Shown here: positions 47,067-54,549 of the stretch, piece by piece
How positions within the stretch are numbered: the stretch's first letter is position 1
Layout: each line of letters starts with the position of its first letter
DNA from: a virus
Strand: one strand, 5' to 3'
Virus record (IMG/VR): IMGVR_UViG_3300032116_000125
Span: 1 to 64,000 of that record
DNA: 64,000 nucleotides
Notes under the pieces: generated by a model
What the model was told of the DNA's origin: nothing
Seen by the model: only the letters and a program-made list of their open reading frames with translations
Database searches by the model: none
Position numbers and translations under genes: made by a program

Positions 47067-48060
47067 CAAGTGGATACTTGAGCAACTTAAAGAGAACGCC
47101 AAGTCAACCGGTGTTATCCTGCCTATCGTCCGGGTTCAAGCGGCCTTAGATAACGCTAACTCACAAGCAGAGCGTGACTCATCAGGACTGCACCCCAGCG
47201 AAATCTGCAAAAAGAACTGGTGCCCCCGCTCTTCGTGGTACACCCTCATGGGTTTCCCCCGCCCGACGACCAGTCCCGGTTTTAACCTGCTGAACATCTT
47301 TGCGGAGGGTAACGCCATCCATAACAAGTGGCAAACTTGGTTGTGGCACGCCGGTGTATTGCGGGGCAACTGGCAATGTCGCTTATGTGACCACCGCTGG
47401 CAGGGAGCGGGTGGCACATCCTGCCCATCCTGCGGGGCAGAGGCTGTCCGTTACCGTGAGGTGCCCATCCGTAACGAGGAATACAACATCACGGGGCACG
47501 CTGACGGGATTGTCGCTCACGCCGATGGCGAAACGCTCATTGAGATCAAGAGCGTAGGCGTGGGCACACTTCGCTTTGAAGCGCCCGACCTGTTTATCCC
47601 GTATTCCAAGGGTGAGATCACCATTGATGAAATGTGGAACCGTATTCGCAAGCCGTTTCCGTCCCACCTTCGTCAGGCCAACCTGTACATGTTCTGCACA
47701 GGGATACACACCTTGTCGTTCATCTATGAGTGGAAGCCCACACAAGATGTCAAAGAGTTTACCGTTCGGTTCCAGCCTGAGATCATTGACGACATCTTGA
47801 CTGGGTGCGCCGATATCATGGCGCACATAGAGGGCAAGCGCCCACCAATGCGACCGATGTGGGTGGATAGCATCACTCACGCAACATGCAAGTCATGTCC
47901 ATACAAGAACAAATGTTGGGGAGAAGATGACACGGATAGTACGGACCATGCCAGCGACCGATCCGGTGGAGAGGTTCAAGGACAAGTTCAGCCTCCCAGC
48001 ACGACCGGGGTCGGCACCCCCGGAGATACCCCGGGACCTAGACGGGTTATCAGACGCTGA
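47056..48060 (+). CDS. Cas4/RecB-like exonuclease with Fe-S and zinc inserts
   Basis: 334 aa. Nuclease core: GHADGIVAHADGETLIEIKSVG (about 148-169; Asp, Glu-x-Lys). An N-terminal Cys pair (EICKKNWCPR, about 50-56) and C-terminal CKSCPYKNKCWG (about 278-289) fit a 4Fe-4S-stabilised Cas4/AddB-type nuclease. An inserted CRLCDHRW ... CPSCG (about 109-126) is a zinc ribbon. The last about 44 residues are low-complexity and overlap the next gene by 134 bases, so they may be read-through sequence. No CRISPR arrays or cas genes are nearby; recombination is the likely role. Confidence 0.82.
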   Translation: MGNNKWILEQLKENAKSTGVILPIVRVQAALDNANSQAERDSSGLHPSEICKKNWCPRSSWYTLMGFPRPTTSPGFNLLNIFAEGNAIHNKWQTWLWHAGVLRGNWQCRLCDHRWQGAGGTSCPSCGAEAVRYREVPIRNEEYNITGHADGIVAHADGETLIEIKSVGVGTLRFEAPDLFIPYSKGEITIDEMWNRIRKPFPSHLRQANLYMFCTGIHTLSFIYEWKPTQDVKEFTVRFQPEIIDDILTGCADIMAHIEGKRPPMRPMWVDSITHATCKSCPYKNKCWGEDDTDSTDHASDRSGGEVQGQVQPPSTTGVGTPGDTPGPRRVIRR

Positions 48061-48424
48061 CCTAATGAACCTGTACCGTGAGTTCATGGCATGGGTTTCG
48101 TACTCGCAGTCTGAACTGGTCATGGCCGAGATTGACGAAGAGAAGCAGTCTCACAAATGTCGTCTGTCTGAATCCACCGTTCTGATCGGGCAGTGGAACT
48201 CCGCTGACAAGGCAGACCGTGTGACGCTGGCTAAGGCACGGCGGGATGTGGACCCCATCGTGGTGGCCCAGCAAGAGGCATACCAAACAGCCCGGGCCTA
48301 CCGGAAACTTGTGGAGACTATGTTTGCCTCTTGTGAGCGTGGGGCGCAGTTGTTGTCCCGTGAACTGTCTCGGCGTATTGGTCTTGGTAGTAAAGACAAC
48401 CGCATAACGAGGTACACGGCATGA
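47927..48424 (+). CDS. Conserved-type helical protein (recombination module)
   Basis: 165 aa. ATG at 47927 follows GGGGAG; it overlaps the exonuclease by 134 bases, so a shorter start (ATG 48065) is a possible alternative. The helices LSDADLMNLYREFMAWVSYSQSELVMAEIDEEKQSHKCRLSE and VVAQQEAYQTARAYRKLVETMFASCERGAQLLSREL recall short proteins next to recombinases in other actinophages, including ERF-like contexts; function unknown. Confidence 0.65.
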   Translation: MTRIVRTMPATDPVERFKDKFSLPARPGSAPPEIPRDLDGLSDADLMNLYREFMAWVSYSQSELVMAEIDEEKQSHKCRLSESTVLIGQWNSADKADRVTLAKARRDVDPIVVAQQEAYQTARAYRKLVETMFASCERGAQLLSRELSRRIGLGSKDNRITRYTA

Positions 48425-48984
48425 CCGATCTAGCGTCATTCACAAAAGACTTCACTCCTAGAACAGACAAATATGACTTAGGTTATATTGACGGGTTCTA
48501 CAACGACTTACTTACCCCACTGAAGTCTAAGGCAATAAATCTTCTGGAAATTGGTATTCAGTTTGGCCACAGCATCATGCTATGGCACTCTTACTTTCCA
48601 AAAGCCAAGATTTATTGCGCTGACATCACCGAATGCCCTGACATCTCCCACCTTACTAGAGTCACTCAATACACCGAAGACGCTTATAGCCCGTCGTTAC
48701 TAGAGAAACTCAGCGGTAAGACCTTTGACATCATCATAGATGACGGTCCCCACACCCTAGAGAGCATGGAGTACTTTTTAACGTACTACCCGCATTTGCT
48801 TAAAAAGACCGGGGTACTTGTTTTAGAGGACATCATTAACACCTCGTGGACCGCAGAACTTGTCAAACGTGTACCACAGGGGTACACAGCGATGGTGCAC
48901 CATATGGGTGGGAGCCAAAAGACCCAGCATTTGTATGACTTATGGTGCAACGGCCTTGACGTCATAACAGTGATAAAAGACTGA
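48421..48984 (+). CDS. SAM-dependent O-methyltransferase (sugar-type)
   Basis: 187 aa, ATGA overlap. Class I methyltransferase pattern: TDKYDLGYIDGFYNDLL, SAM motif I LLEIGIQFGHSIMLWHSYFP (about 40-59), IYCADI (motif II), DIIIDDGPHTLESMEYFLTYYPHLLKKTGVLVLEDI (motifs III-V). This arrangement, especially TDK...IG...GG/HS...W...FP and DDGPH, is that of macrolide-sugar O-methyltransferases (MycE type). In phage it probably methylates a sugar on a surface glycan or on a virion protein (inference). AT-rich compared with neighbours. Confidence 0.78.
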   Translation: MTDLASFTKDFTPRTDKYDLGYIDGFYNDLLTPLKSKAINLLEIGIQFGHSIMLWHSYFPKAKIYCADITECPDISHLTRVTQYTEDAYSPSLLEKLSGKTFDIIIDDGPHTLESMEYFLTYYPHLLKKTGVLVLEDIINTSWTAELVKRVPQGYTAMVHHMGGSQKTQHLYDLWCNGLDVITVIKD

Positions 48985-48985
48985 T

Positions 48986-49219
48986 ATGGAGCCTGACATT
49001 TATGAATGGCTGAGAGAACGCCAAACCATCACCAGCCCCTCGGGCGTTACTTACGATGTACGGCGCTTCAAAGAAGCCGCTGACGAGATTGAGCGACTAC
49101 GAGCCGAACTAGCCGACTGCAACAACGACTTTGACTGTTTAAAGCAGATACACGACAAAGTACGAAGCGAACGTGACCAACTGTTAGAAGGGGTTTTGAA
49201 TAATGTCCATTTATCGTAA
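48986..49219 (+). CDS. Small coiled-coil protein
   Basis: 77 aa. Short leader EPDIYEWLRERQTITS, then a predicted coiled coil from about 27 to 70 (FKEAADEIERLRAELADCNNDFDCLKQIHDKVRSERDQLLEGV). No family recognised. It overlaps the next gene by 17 bases. Confidence 0.6.
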   Translation: MEPDIYEWLRERQTITSPSGVTYDVRRFKEAADEIERLRAELADCNNDFDCLKQIHDKVRSERDQLLEGVLNNVHLS

Positions 49220-49391
49220 TGACGCCGCCGAAGCGAACGCCCGCCTTGACCGCCAGCGTGACTTGTACCGTTACGGAGGTGGTCGGCACATGGATGACAT
49301 CCGTGGTGAGATCACCGAAATCCGTAAGTCTGTGCAGGAAACCACCGCTTTGCTCAACCGCCTAATTGAACTTATTCAGAATAATGGCTAA
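49203..49391 (+). CDS. Small charged helical protein
   Basis: 62 aa from ATG 49203, within the 3' end of the previous gene. Arg/Asp-rich, with a C-terminal helix EITEIRKSVQETTALLNRLIELIQN suitable for coiled-coil pairing, perhaps with the preceding protein. It overlaps the start of the nuclease gene by 8 bases. No family recognised. Confidence 0.6.
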   Translation: MSIYRNDAAEANARLDRQRDLYRYGGGRHMDDIRGEITEIRKSVQETTALLNRLIELIQNNG

Positions 49392-49749
49392 TAAATCAAA
49401 GCAAAAAGGAACATCGTTTGAAACGATGGTCAAGCAGTACCTCAATGACAACGGGTTTCCCGATGCTGAGCGCACTCCGCTGAAGGCTGGAGATGACACC
49501 GGTGACATCAACGGCATCAAGAACCGTAACACCGGGCGTAATGCCATCATCCAGTGTAAGAATCAGAAGTCATTCCAGTTAAGCCAATGGCTGGACGACA
49601 CGGTCAAGCAGGCTCAGAACAAGGGTGACGCTGTTCCTGCTCTAGTTGTTAAACGCCCAAATAAAGGCGTTAATTCACTAGGTGATACTTACGCTGTTTT
49701 ACGTCTTTGCGACCTCGTAGACCTATTGAAAGAGGCCGGTTACTTCTAA
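49384..49749 (+). CDS. Holliday-junction resolvase / restriction-like PD-(D/E)XK nuclease
   Basis: 121 aa from ATG 49384. Basic N-terminus KSKQKGTSFETMVKQYLND, then the nuclease site GDDTGDINGI ... NAIIQCKNQKSFQLSQWLDDTVKQAQN (Asp and Gln-Cys-Lys region; the usual Glu is replaced by Gln, giving a D-x-N-Q-C-K variant). This resembles archaeal Hjc/phage resolvases and type II restriction folds. It is the third nuclease of this fold type in the module, after 46728-47066 and 47056-48060. Confidence 0.72.
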   Translation: MANKSKQKGTSFETMVKQYLNDNGFPDAERTPLKAGDDTGDINGIKNRNTGRNAIIQCKNQKSFQLSQWLDDTVKQAQNKGDAVPALVVKRPNKGVNSLGDTYAVLRLCDLVDLLKEAGYF

Positions 49750-49778
49750 TATCTATGGGGTACACAACCCCTTAGATA
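49750..49778. terminator. Hairpin upstream of SpoVS-like gene
   Basis: TATCTATGGGGT (49750-49761), loop ACACA, ACCCCTTAGATA (49767-49778), with one mismatch in the 12-bp stem. It lies directly after the nuclease stop and before the SpoVS-like gene's ribosome site (GGAGTA). It may separate the replication operon from the next group; no U-tract. Confidence 0.55.
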
Positions 49779-49790
49779 CTGGAGTACAGA

Positions 49791-50081
49791 ATGTCGCAAG
49801 AATTGAACGCCTCCGTTGATGACATCATCAAGGTGTCCGGAAGTAGTAACCCGCAGAGCGTGGGTTCCATCATGGCCCGAGCCGTTATCGCCGGGCAGGC
49901 ACCCCGCATGCGTGCTATCGGTGCATCAGCCGTAAACCAAGCCGCCAAAGCCTGCGCTATTGCCCGTGGCTTTGTCGCCCCCCGGGGTATTGACCTCACC
50001 TTTGTGATAGGCTTTGATGATATTGAAGGTGAAAAAGGGACTACAATAAGTGCTATGTCCTTTAAACCCGTTGTGAGGTAA
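49791..50081 (+). CDS. SpoVS-like (stage V sporulation protein S) protein
   Basis: 96 aa. The whole length fits the SpoVS family: IIKVSGSSNPQSVGSIMARAV, then MRAIGASAVNQAAKACAIARGFVAPRGIDLTFVIGFDDIE and a final strand TTISAMSFKP. The central A-IGA-x-AVNQA-x-KA-x-AIARG motif is diagnostic. SpoVS is an Alba-like regulator of sporulation in Bacillus and of unclear role elsewhere. Its presence in a phage may modulate host nucleoid or gene expression. It opens a run of small genes with no known function. Confidence 0.88.
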   Translation: MSQELNASVDDIIKVSGSSNPQSVGSIMARAVIAGQAPRMRAIGASAVNQAAKACAIARGFVAPRGIDLTFVIGFDDIEGEKGTTISAMSFKPVVR

Positions 50082-50083
50082 TT

Positions 50084-51220
50084 ATGCCCCGTAAGAAGCC
50101 CGGTGAAGCGCCTAAGAAGCGTGGTCGTCCTCGCAAAGATCAGGCTCCTACTCGTGGGCGCCCTCGCAAAGCGGATGACACCACGATTGTTGGTACCCCG
50201 ATAACAACTTCTTCGGCCCCGGCCACTGGGTCTCGTGCGTATCAGGTTGCCATGAGCAAGATCGGCCGTGCTGAGAGTTTTTGGGGCGTTGGTACGGGGC
50301 GCCCTGACCGCACTATGTGGGCAGACGCTACTGGACCCGCTGAGACGGACCAAGAGTTCCGTGAGCGCCTTGCGGGTGGGCGTTCAAACCCTGAGCCCAC
50401 GACTGTGACCACAGAGAGGGCGCTTGGCGAAGTGGGCAAGCGTGGTGAAGAGCGTATTGACCCTGTCCGAGATCGCCCCCTGCCTTCGCTGGTCGGCCCC
50501 GGTGTCCCCTCACTGCGAGGCACTCACCGAGCGGTGCCCCTCGGTGATCGTGATGTAAGCATCTCAACCGATACCTCAGTTGATGACAGTGGCAGGGTTG
50601 CTCCTCCTACCCTTGTTACTTTTCCCGGCCCCGTCAGCGTTTCAGGCGTTATCCCTGCTCACATGGGTGGTAGCCAATTCCGTCCACTGGCTAGCCAAGC
50701 AACTGGCCCACGCCAAACACAGGGGCCCCGACTCTTCCGTAGTAGCCGAGTACAGCCTGATCAGGCCCGTGAGGAAGACGCTGATGTGTACGAGCGCTTG
50801 GTGCACCTCCACGAATCCATTAGGGGCATGATGGAGGACTCCGGTGCCCCGGCGTACAGGGCACCCTCTGGCCCATCGGGGCGTGCGGTTACCCCAGACA
50901 TGAAACAGCGTGCAGAATCTCACGCCTCCGATATCCGTGCCCGTACGGGGGACGACACGATGAAGACTTGGATTGACGAAGACATCAAGAAGAAGTGGGA
51001 AGAAGACAACGCTAAGCCTGAGGTTACAACTAGCGCCTCACCAACGGTGACCCCGGTTGGCGGTGATCGTATTACTTCCGAAAACGAAAAAACTAACATG
51101 AAGACCGCTCCCGATGCAGAGGCACAGGCCCGTGGAGCAGAGCGCCGAGCCGCCCGGCAAGCCGCCGAAGCCGACATGGCGGCGATGGACAGAGAAAACA
51201 GGAACAAAAAGAAGAAGTAA
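50084..51220 (+). CDS. Disordered AT-hook-like basic protein
   Basis: 378 aa. Two AT-hook-like motifs at the N-terminus (KKRGRPRKD and TRGRPRK, about residues 11-29). The rest is mostly disordered, Pro/Arg/Gly/Thr-rich, with short helices (DVYERLVHLHESIRGMMED; DDTMKTWIDEDIKKKWEE) and a Lys-rich C-terminus. Likely DNA-binding through AT-hooks (established for the motif); the remainder is not recognised. GTG-free start ATG 50084, two bases after SpoVS-like gene. Confidence 0.7.
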   Translation: MPRKKPGEAPKKRGRPRKDQAPTRGRPRKADDTTIVGTPITTSSAPATGSRAYQVAMSKIGRAESFWGVGTGRPDRTMWADATGPAETDQEFRERLAGGRSNPEPTTVTTERALGEVGKRGEERIDPVRDRPLPSLVGPGVPSLRGTHRAVPLGDRDVSISTDTSVDDSGRVAPPTLVTFPGPVSVSGVIPAHMGGSQFRPLASQATGPRQTQGPRLFRSSRVQPDQAREEDADVYERLVHLHESIRGMMEDSGAPAYRAPSGPSGRAVTPDMKQRAESHASDIRARTGDDTMKTWIDEDIKKKWEEDNAKPEVTTSASPTVTPVGGDRITSENEKTNMKTAPDAEAQARGAERRAARQAAEADMAAMDRENRNKKKK

Positions 51221-51222
51221 AG

Positions 51223-51381
51223 ATGTACGGACCGCTAGACCCCCTGTCATGGGACGAGATGCTTGACGATCTCGGTTACTCTGATGACGACAACGATGAC
51301 GATTACTACGGCAGTAAAAAGGGTAGTAAGGGTAAGAAGAAAACCAAATTTCGAGATTACGAATGGGACGAGTACGACTGA
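51223..51381 (+). CDS. Small acidic/basic protein (MYGPLD...)
   Basis: 52 aa, 2 bases after the AT-hook gene. Begins MYGPLDPLSWDEMLDDLGYSDDDN, an acidic stretch, then a basic Lys/Gly segment (GSKKGSKGKKKTKFRDYEW). Start similar to that of 7990-8433 (MYGTEN...), perhaps by chance. TGATG overlap with the next gene. Unknown function. Confidence 0.55.
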   Translation: MYGPLDPLSWDEMLDDLGYSDDDNDDDYYGSKKGSKGKKKTKFRDYEWDEYD

Positions 51382-51521
51382 TGGCGAAATACGCATACCG
51401 ACCTGACCCCCGAAATGAGTTCTTGAAGCGTGGCGTCCGTAAGCCCCGCCCCATCGCACCGCTTGGTGGGGGCTCTCAGGGAGGAATGCTCTCCGGTACT
51501 GGTACCGGCATGGATCGGTAA
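51381..51521 (+). CDS. Small Arg/Gly-rich protein
   Basis: 46 aa from ATG 51381 (TGATG). AKYAYRPDPRNEFLKRGVRKPRPIAPLGGGSQGG; ends at a TAATG overlap. Too short to show domains; composition suggests a flexible nucleic-acid or virion-associated peptide. The chain of TGATG/TAATG overlaps at both ends supports its reality. Confidence 0.55.
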   Translation: MAKYAYRPDPRNEFLKRGVRKPRPIAPLGGGSQGGMLSGTGTGMDR

Positions 51522-52012
51522 TGACTAACGCATTCACCACCGGCCCTAGTCCTGACGGTAACCGTAACTCAGGAAGCACTCTTCCTTTACTTGGTCCTAC
51601 CCCGGTATTCCGCAACGCCAAGGATCAGCGGCTCTCCGCCTTCGGCTCCACACCGGACACCCAGTACCCCGATGGTTACCTTGGGACAATGTCCAGTAAC
51701 CGCCGTCAGGATAAGTTGACGAACGCTGTCGCCCGGGCTAACCAAAGGTCTTATTCTAGAGGTGTTCATAAGGGCGAGCGGATTAATGCAGGCGATTACA
51801 TTTGGCCTAAAGAATTCAACCTCTTAACCGGACTGGTATTGGAATCCAAGGGTCAAAAGTTCGCCCCAACAGGCGCTGAACCTGCCATGTTGACCAACGA
51901 TGGAAAGGTTGGACCCCGTGGTATTCCTCGGGGATTGGAGCGCCCTAACCCTGAAGTTATAGATATGCAACGCCGAAGCATGCTAAAATCCTTAGCACCA
52001 GCATGGCGTTAA
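51521..52012 (+). CDS. Hypothetical basic protein of the small-gene array
   Basis: 163 aa, TAATG start. Disordered N-terminus (TTGPSPDGNRNSGSTLPLLGPTP), then MSSNRRQDKLTNAVARANQRSYSRGVHKGERINAGDYIWPKEF and a Pro/Gly-rich C-terminus. No family recognised. Confidence 0.6.
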   Translation: MTNAFTTGPSPDGNRNSGSTLPLLGPTPVFRNAKDQRLSAFGSTPDTQYPDGYLGTMSSNRRQDKLTNAVARANQRSYSRGVHKGERINAGDYIWPKEFNLLTGLVLESKGQKFAPTGAEPAMLTNDGKVGPRGIPRGLERPNPEVIDMQRRSMLKSLAPAWR

Positions 52013-52026
52013 TATAAGGAGAAATC

Positions 52027-52323
52027 ATGGCAAAGATTATGCCCGCTATCCATTCTCGTGGATCTCATGGCGGTTCCGGTCAGTACGAGACCGGTGCTAA
52101 CCCGGCCCCGACCCGCTCCCGAGCGACTCGTGACGCCGACCAGTACCGTCGCATGCGTGAGGTCCCGAACGCCGAGAGGCACCGTGATGAGTTGAACGAG
52201 GCCGGAGTTACCGGCGATAAGACCATGAAGCGGATGCAGAAGTGCGGTTCGTGTGGCACGATCAACGATGCCAGCAGTGAGTCGTGCAAGGCTTGTGCGA
52301 GCGACCCCCGGGCCGGTTACTGA
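52027..52323 (+). CDS. Zinc-ribbon-tailed small protein
   Basis: 98 aa behind AAGGAG. Disordered N-terminus with RSRATRDADQYRRMREVPNAERHRDELNEAGVTGDK, then a zinc ribbon: MQKCGSCGTINDASSESCKACAS (CxxCG and CxxC). The ribbon resembles the generic CGSCG...CKAC nucleic-acid-binding type. Unknown role. Confidence 0.62.
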   Translation: MAKIMPAIHSRGSHGGSGQYETGANPAPTRSRATRDADQYRRMREVPNAERHRDELNEAGVTGDKTMKRMQKCGSCGTINDASSESCKACASDPRAGY

Positions 52324-52332
52324 GAACTAATC

Positions 52333-52500
52333 ATGCCGTGGTCTCCGAAAGACGCACCGAAGAAGACCAAGAAGGCTGACACTCCCAAAGAGAAAGAGGA
52401 GTGGGCCAAGGTAGCCAACTCAGTCTTGAAGAAGACGGGGAGCGACGCCACCGCGGTGCGTATCGCTAACTCTACGATTGCCAAGAGAGGTAAGAAGTAA
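52333..52500 (+). CDS. Small conserved-type protein (MPW...KKADT-type)
   Basis: 55 aa from ATG 52333. MPWSPKDAPKKTKKADTPKEKEEWAKVANSVLKKTGSDATAVRIANSTIAKR: the MPW-x-x-x-DAxxxTKKA-x-TPkxxxxWaxVANxvLxxTG-x-xxAxRiAN pattern recurs, from memory, in very small phage and bacterial proteins. No established function known to me; distantly reminiscent of ChaB. TAATG overlap. Confidence 0.72.
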   Translation: MPWSPKDAPKKTKKADTPKEKEEWAKVANSVLKKTGSDATAVRIANSTIAKRGKK

Positions 52501-52859
52501 TGGAAGTAATTAAAGACCCCAAACCCCTCGCTGGTGGCGGTGGCGCCGGTCAGCCCCCGAAGCGCCCCCGCACGGTTAATGACGCAGACCTCCCCAATGA
52601 CCCCATGGACTATGTCACCCGCATCGGGCGAAACGACCACTTTGCGGCTGGAATGGACCACGGCCGTGGTGGTGGCCCCGGCCCTTATTACGACTTTGAC
52701 TACGGCGCCCCTCAGAAAGGCACCAAGGCTTTGCAGGCCCAGTTCGGTCAGGCTTTTGACCCTAAGCGTGCTTTCAAGCCGATGCCACAAGTTCCAGATT
52801 ACTCGGGTCACGACTATAAGGAAGGGCCTCGTAAGCCCCCTACTAAGAAGAAGGTCTGA
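52500..52859 (+). CDS. Glycine/proline-rich hypothetical protein
   Basis: 119 aa, TAATG start. GGGGAGQPPKRPRTVNDADLPNDPMDYVTRIGRNDHFAAGMDHGRGGGPGPYYDFDYG, then KALQAQFGQAFDPKRAFKPM and a basic end. Disordered. Could be a flexible virion or host-takeover protein; unknown. Confidence 0.55.
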   Translation: MEVIKDPKPLAGGGGAGQPPKRPRTVNDADLPNDPMDYVTRIGRNDHFAAGMDHGRGGGPGPYYDFDYGAPQKGTKALQAQFGQAFDPKRAFKPMPQVPDYSGHDYKEGPRKPPTKKKV

Positions 52860-52860
52860 C

Positions 52861-53166
52861 ATGGACAGTCAAGCAAAACACCCCGGACGCAAAACAGGAC
52901 GAGACGACCACACCGGTCGCATCGCTGGATACCAGTCATACTCCACTGGCGACGCTGGCTCAGCGTACGACAGCACCTTTGATGTTATGAATCCTCCGAA
53001 TGCCCCTGAACGTGGTCCCGCTGGCCCCCTCGGCCGTGTGGTCAACAAGGGCTTGAACGCTCTCGGCGTGCCCGAATCGGAAGGCCGTGTTGGTAAGGTT
53101 TCTCGTGCAGACAAGAAAACTTACAAGCAGAATCTAAAGACGTACAAGAAAAATCAAGGGAAGTAA
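52861..53166 (+). CDS. Small array protein with duplicated N-terminal motif (copy 1)
   Basis: 101 aa from ATG 52861, one base after the previous stop. N-terminus DSQAKHPGRKTGRDDHTGR shares DSQA-x-HPxRKTxRxxHTGR with the next gene, evidence of a local duplication. Followed by Gly/Ala/Pro-rich segment (NAPERGPAGPLGRVVNKGLNALGVPESEGRVGK) and a Lys-rich C-terminus (RADKKTYKQNLKTYKKN). No known family. Confidence 0.65.
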   Translation: MDSQAKHPGRKTGRDDHTGRIAGYQSYSTGDAGSAYDSTFDVMNPPNAPERGPAGPLGRVVNKGLNALGVPESEGRVGKVSRADKKTYKQNLKTYKKNQGK

Positions 53167-53171
53167 TCACC

Positions 53172-53447
53172 ATGGACAGCCAAGCAAGACATCCCGAACG
53201 TAAGACAGATCGTGCATCCCACACCGGGCGGGTAACTAAACTCACTGGCAAGGTGGTTGGCCATACCCCGGGCCACGTTTGGATGAGCGCTGAGTCTACT
53301 GGCGGTGGGCAGACTGACAGCCACATGATTCCCCACTCGGAAGGTGGGCGTTTCCCAGTTGGTCAGACTGTGCGTGCTACTAACACGAAAAATGTTAATG
53401 GCACCGATAACTGGGCCCTTCAGTTGGGCGAAGGTTACGACGAGTAA
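53172..53447 (+). CDS. Small array protein with duplicated N-terminal motif (copy 2)
   Basis: 91 aa. DSQARHPERKTDRASHTGR repeats the N-terminal motif of copy 1; the C-terminal part differs: TGKVVGHTPGHVWMSAES, then HSEGGRFPVGQTVRATNTKNVNGTDNWALQLG, a compact beta-type domain. The shared tag could be a targeting or packaging signal (speculative). Confidence 0.65.
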   Translation: MDSQARHPERKTDRASHTGRVTKLTGKVVGHTPGHVWMSAESTGGGQTDSHMIPHSEGGRFPVGQTVRATNTKNVNGTDNWALQLGEGYDE

Positions 53448-53450
53448 AAC

Positions 53451-53744
53451 GTGGGCAAACCGTGGCAGACTCACGAGGAGTACCTCACCGATCAGGCCCT
53501 AGAGGCCGCTCTGAGTCTTACCCCGGATGAGATTCGGGAACTGCGCCCCCAGCACCCGCTGGAGTTGCTCCCTCAAAACCGTGGCTTTGTTAAACAGACC
53601 ATCACCGTAATGGATGTACTCACGGTCAACCGCTACGCCGCCACTAACCGCTCGTGGTTGTCTGGTATGCCCGTTCGCCGTACCCAACTGGCAGACGGCG
53701 ACTGGACCGGCACGGGCCGCTACTCAATGGACGCACTCGGATGA
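53451..53744 (+). CDS. Hypothetical protein of small-gene array
   Basis: 97 aa, GTG start. GKPWQTHEEYLTDQALEAALSLTPDEIRELRPQHPLELLPQNRGFVKQ, a helical half, then VTVNRYAATNRSWLSGMPVRRTQLADGDWTGTG. It overlaps the next gene (ATGAGC at 53741). No family recognised. Confidence 0.6.
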   Translation: MGKPWQTHEEYLTDQALEAALSLTPDEIRELRPQHPLELLPQNRGFVKQTITVMDVLTVNRYAATNRSWLSGMPVRRTQLADGDWTGTGRYSMDALG

Positions 53745-54505
53745 GCAAAGAGTTTGAACGCCAACTAAAACAGGCCATGAAGAGTATGGGCAGTGGGTCT
53801 ATTCCGACCACGGACTACTCCATGGGGGAGACCTTCTCAACGTCTGAAATAAAGTACCCAAAGGCTCGTGAGTATCCCGGATTCACCCCGCCAGATTCTG
53901 GCATCACTCGTGACTTCTCAGGGCGTAAGTACGAGCCTTTTGCGATGACTGCTTCTAAGTCATGGTCAGACATTCGCCTCCAACGCACCCGTATGGGTGG
54001 CGATGCGGAAGATGCGGAAGATGGGGGAGATGGGGAAGACGAGAACCAAAATCCTGCCCCTGCCCCCTCCTCGCCCCTCCCGACAAGTGGGAGTGGGAGC
54101 CAAACCACTGGTGGTGGGCGTGGGCGCAGGAAAAGCACCCGACCCACCTATGTAGCCACTGGTCGTGGGCGCAAAACACCCGCCCAGTCAGGACCACCTA
54201 CTTATGTCGCCACCGGTCGTGGGAAACTGAAGCCGGTAAAAACCCCCAAAGAGGGGTCTCTCTCTCGTGATCCTGACTCCGGTGAAGTCATGTGGGACCC
54301 GAATAAGGACTTCACTGCTGGAGACGCCCGTGTCCTTATTTCTGAGGGTGCCCGTGAGGGCGTCCGGGCCGTTGGGCGAGGACTCCGCAGTGGGGCCTCA
54401 AAGGTTGCGAGAAGCGTAAAAGGACGAGTTGGCAAAGGGGCCGGGCAGTCATCCCAAATGGACGACGTCACCGGATTCACCGACCCGTTTGACCCTTTCG
54501 CATGA
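53741..54505 (+). CDS. Low-complexity basic protein with PTYVATGRG repeats
   Basis: 254 aa from ATG 53741 (ATGA overlap); the frame is open upstream, inside the previous gene, without a good start. Disordered middle: EDAEDGGDGEDEN acidic tract, APAPSSPLP linker, GGGRGRRKSTR and two PTYVATGRG units (about residues 127-160). C-terminal basic helices (VLISEGAREGVRAVGRGLRSGASKVARSVKGRVGKG). Looks like a DNA- or RNA-interacting intrinsically disordered protein; unknown role. Confidence 0.62.
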   Translation: MSKEFERQLKQAMKSMGSGSIPTTDYSMGETFSTSEIKYPKAREYPGFTPPDSGITRDFSGRKYEPFAMTASKSWSDIRLQRTRMGGDAEDAEDGGDGEDENQNPAPAPSSPLPTSGSGSQTTGGGRGRRKSTRPTYVATGRGRKTPAQSGPPTYVATGRGKLKPVKTPKEGSLSRDPDSGEVMWDPNKDFTAGDARVLISEGAREGVRAVGRGLRSGASKVARSVKGRVGKGAGQSSQMDDVTGFTDPFDPFA

Positions 54506-54549
54506 CCACAGCCGTGTTTGTGGTAACCTCTAACTGATAAGGAGTAACT

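Noticed and set aside
47056-48060. CRISPR-Cas association of the Cas4-like nuclease
   Set aside because: No repeat-spacer array and no other cas genes are present; recA and resolvase neighbours indicate recombination.
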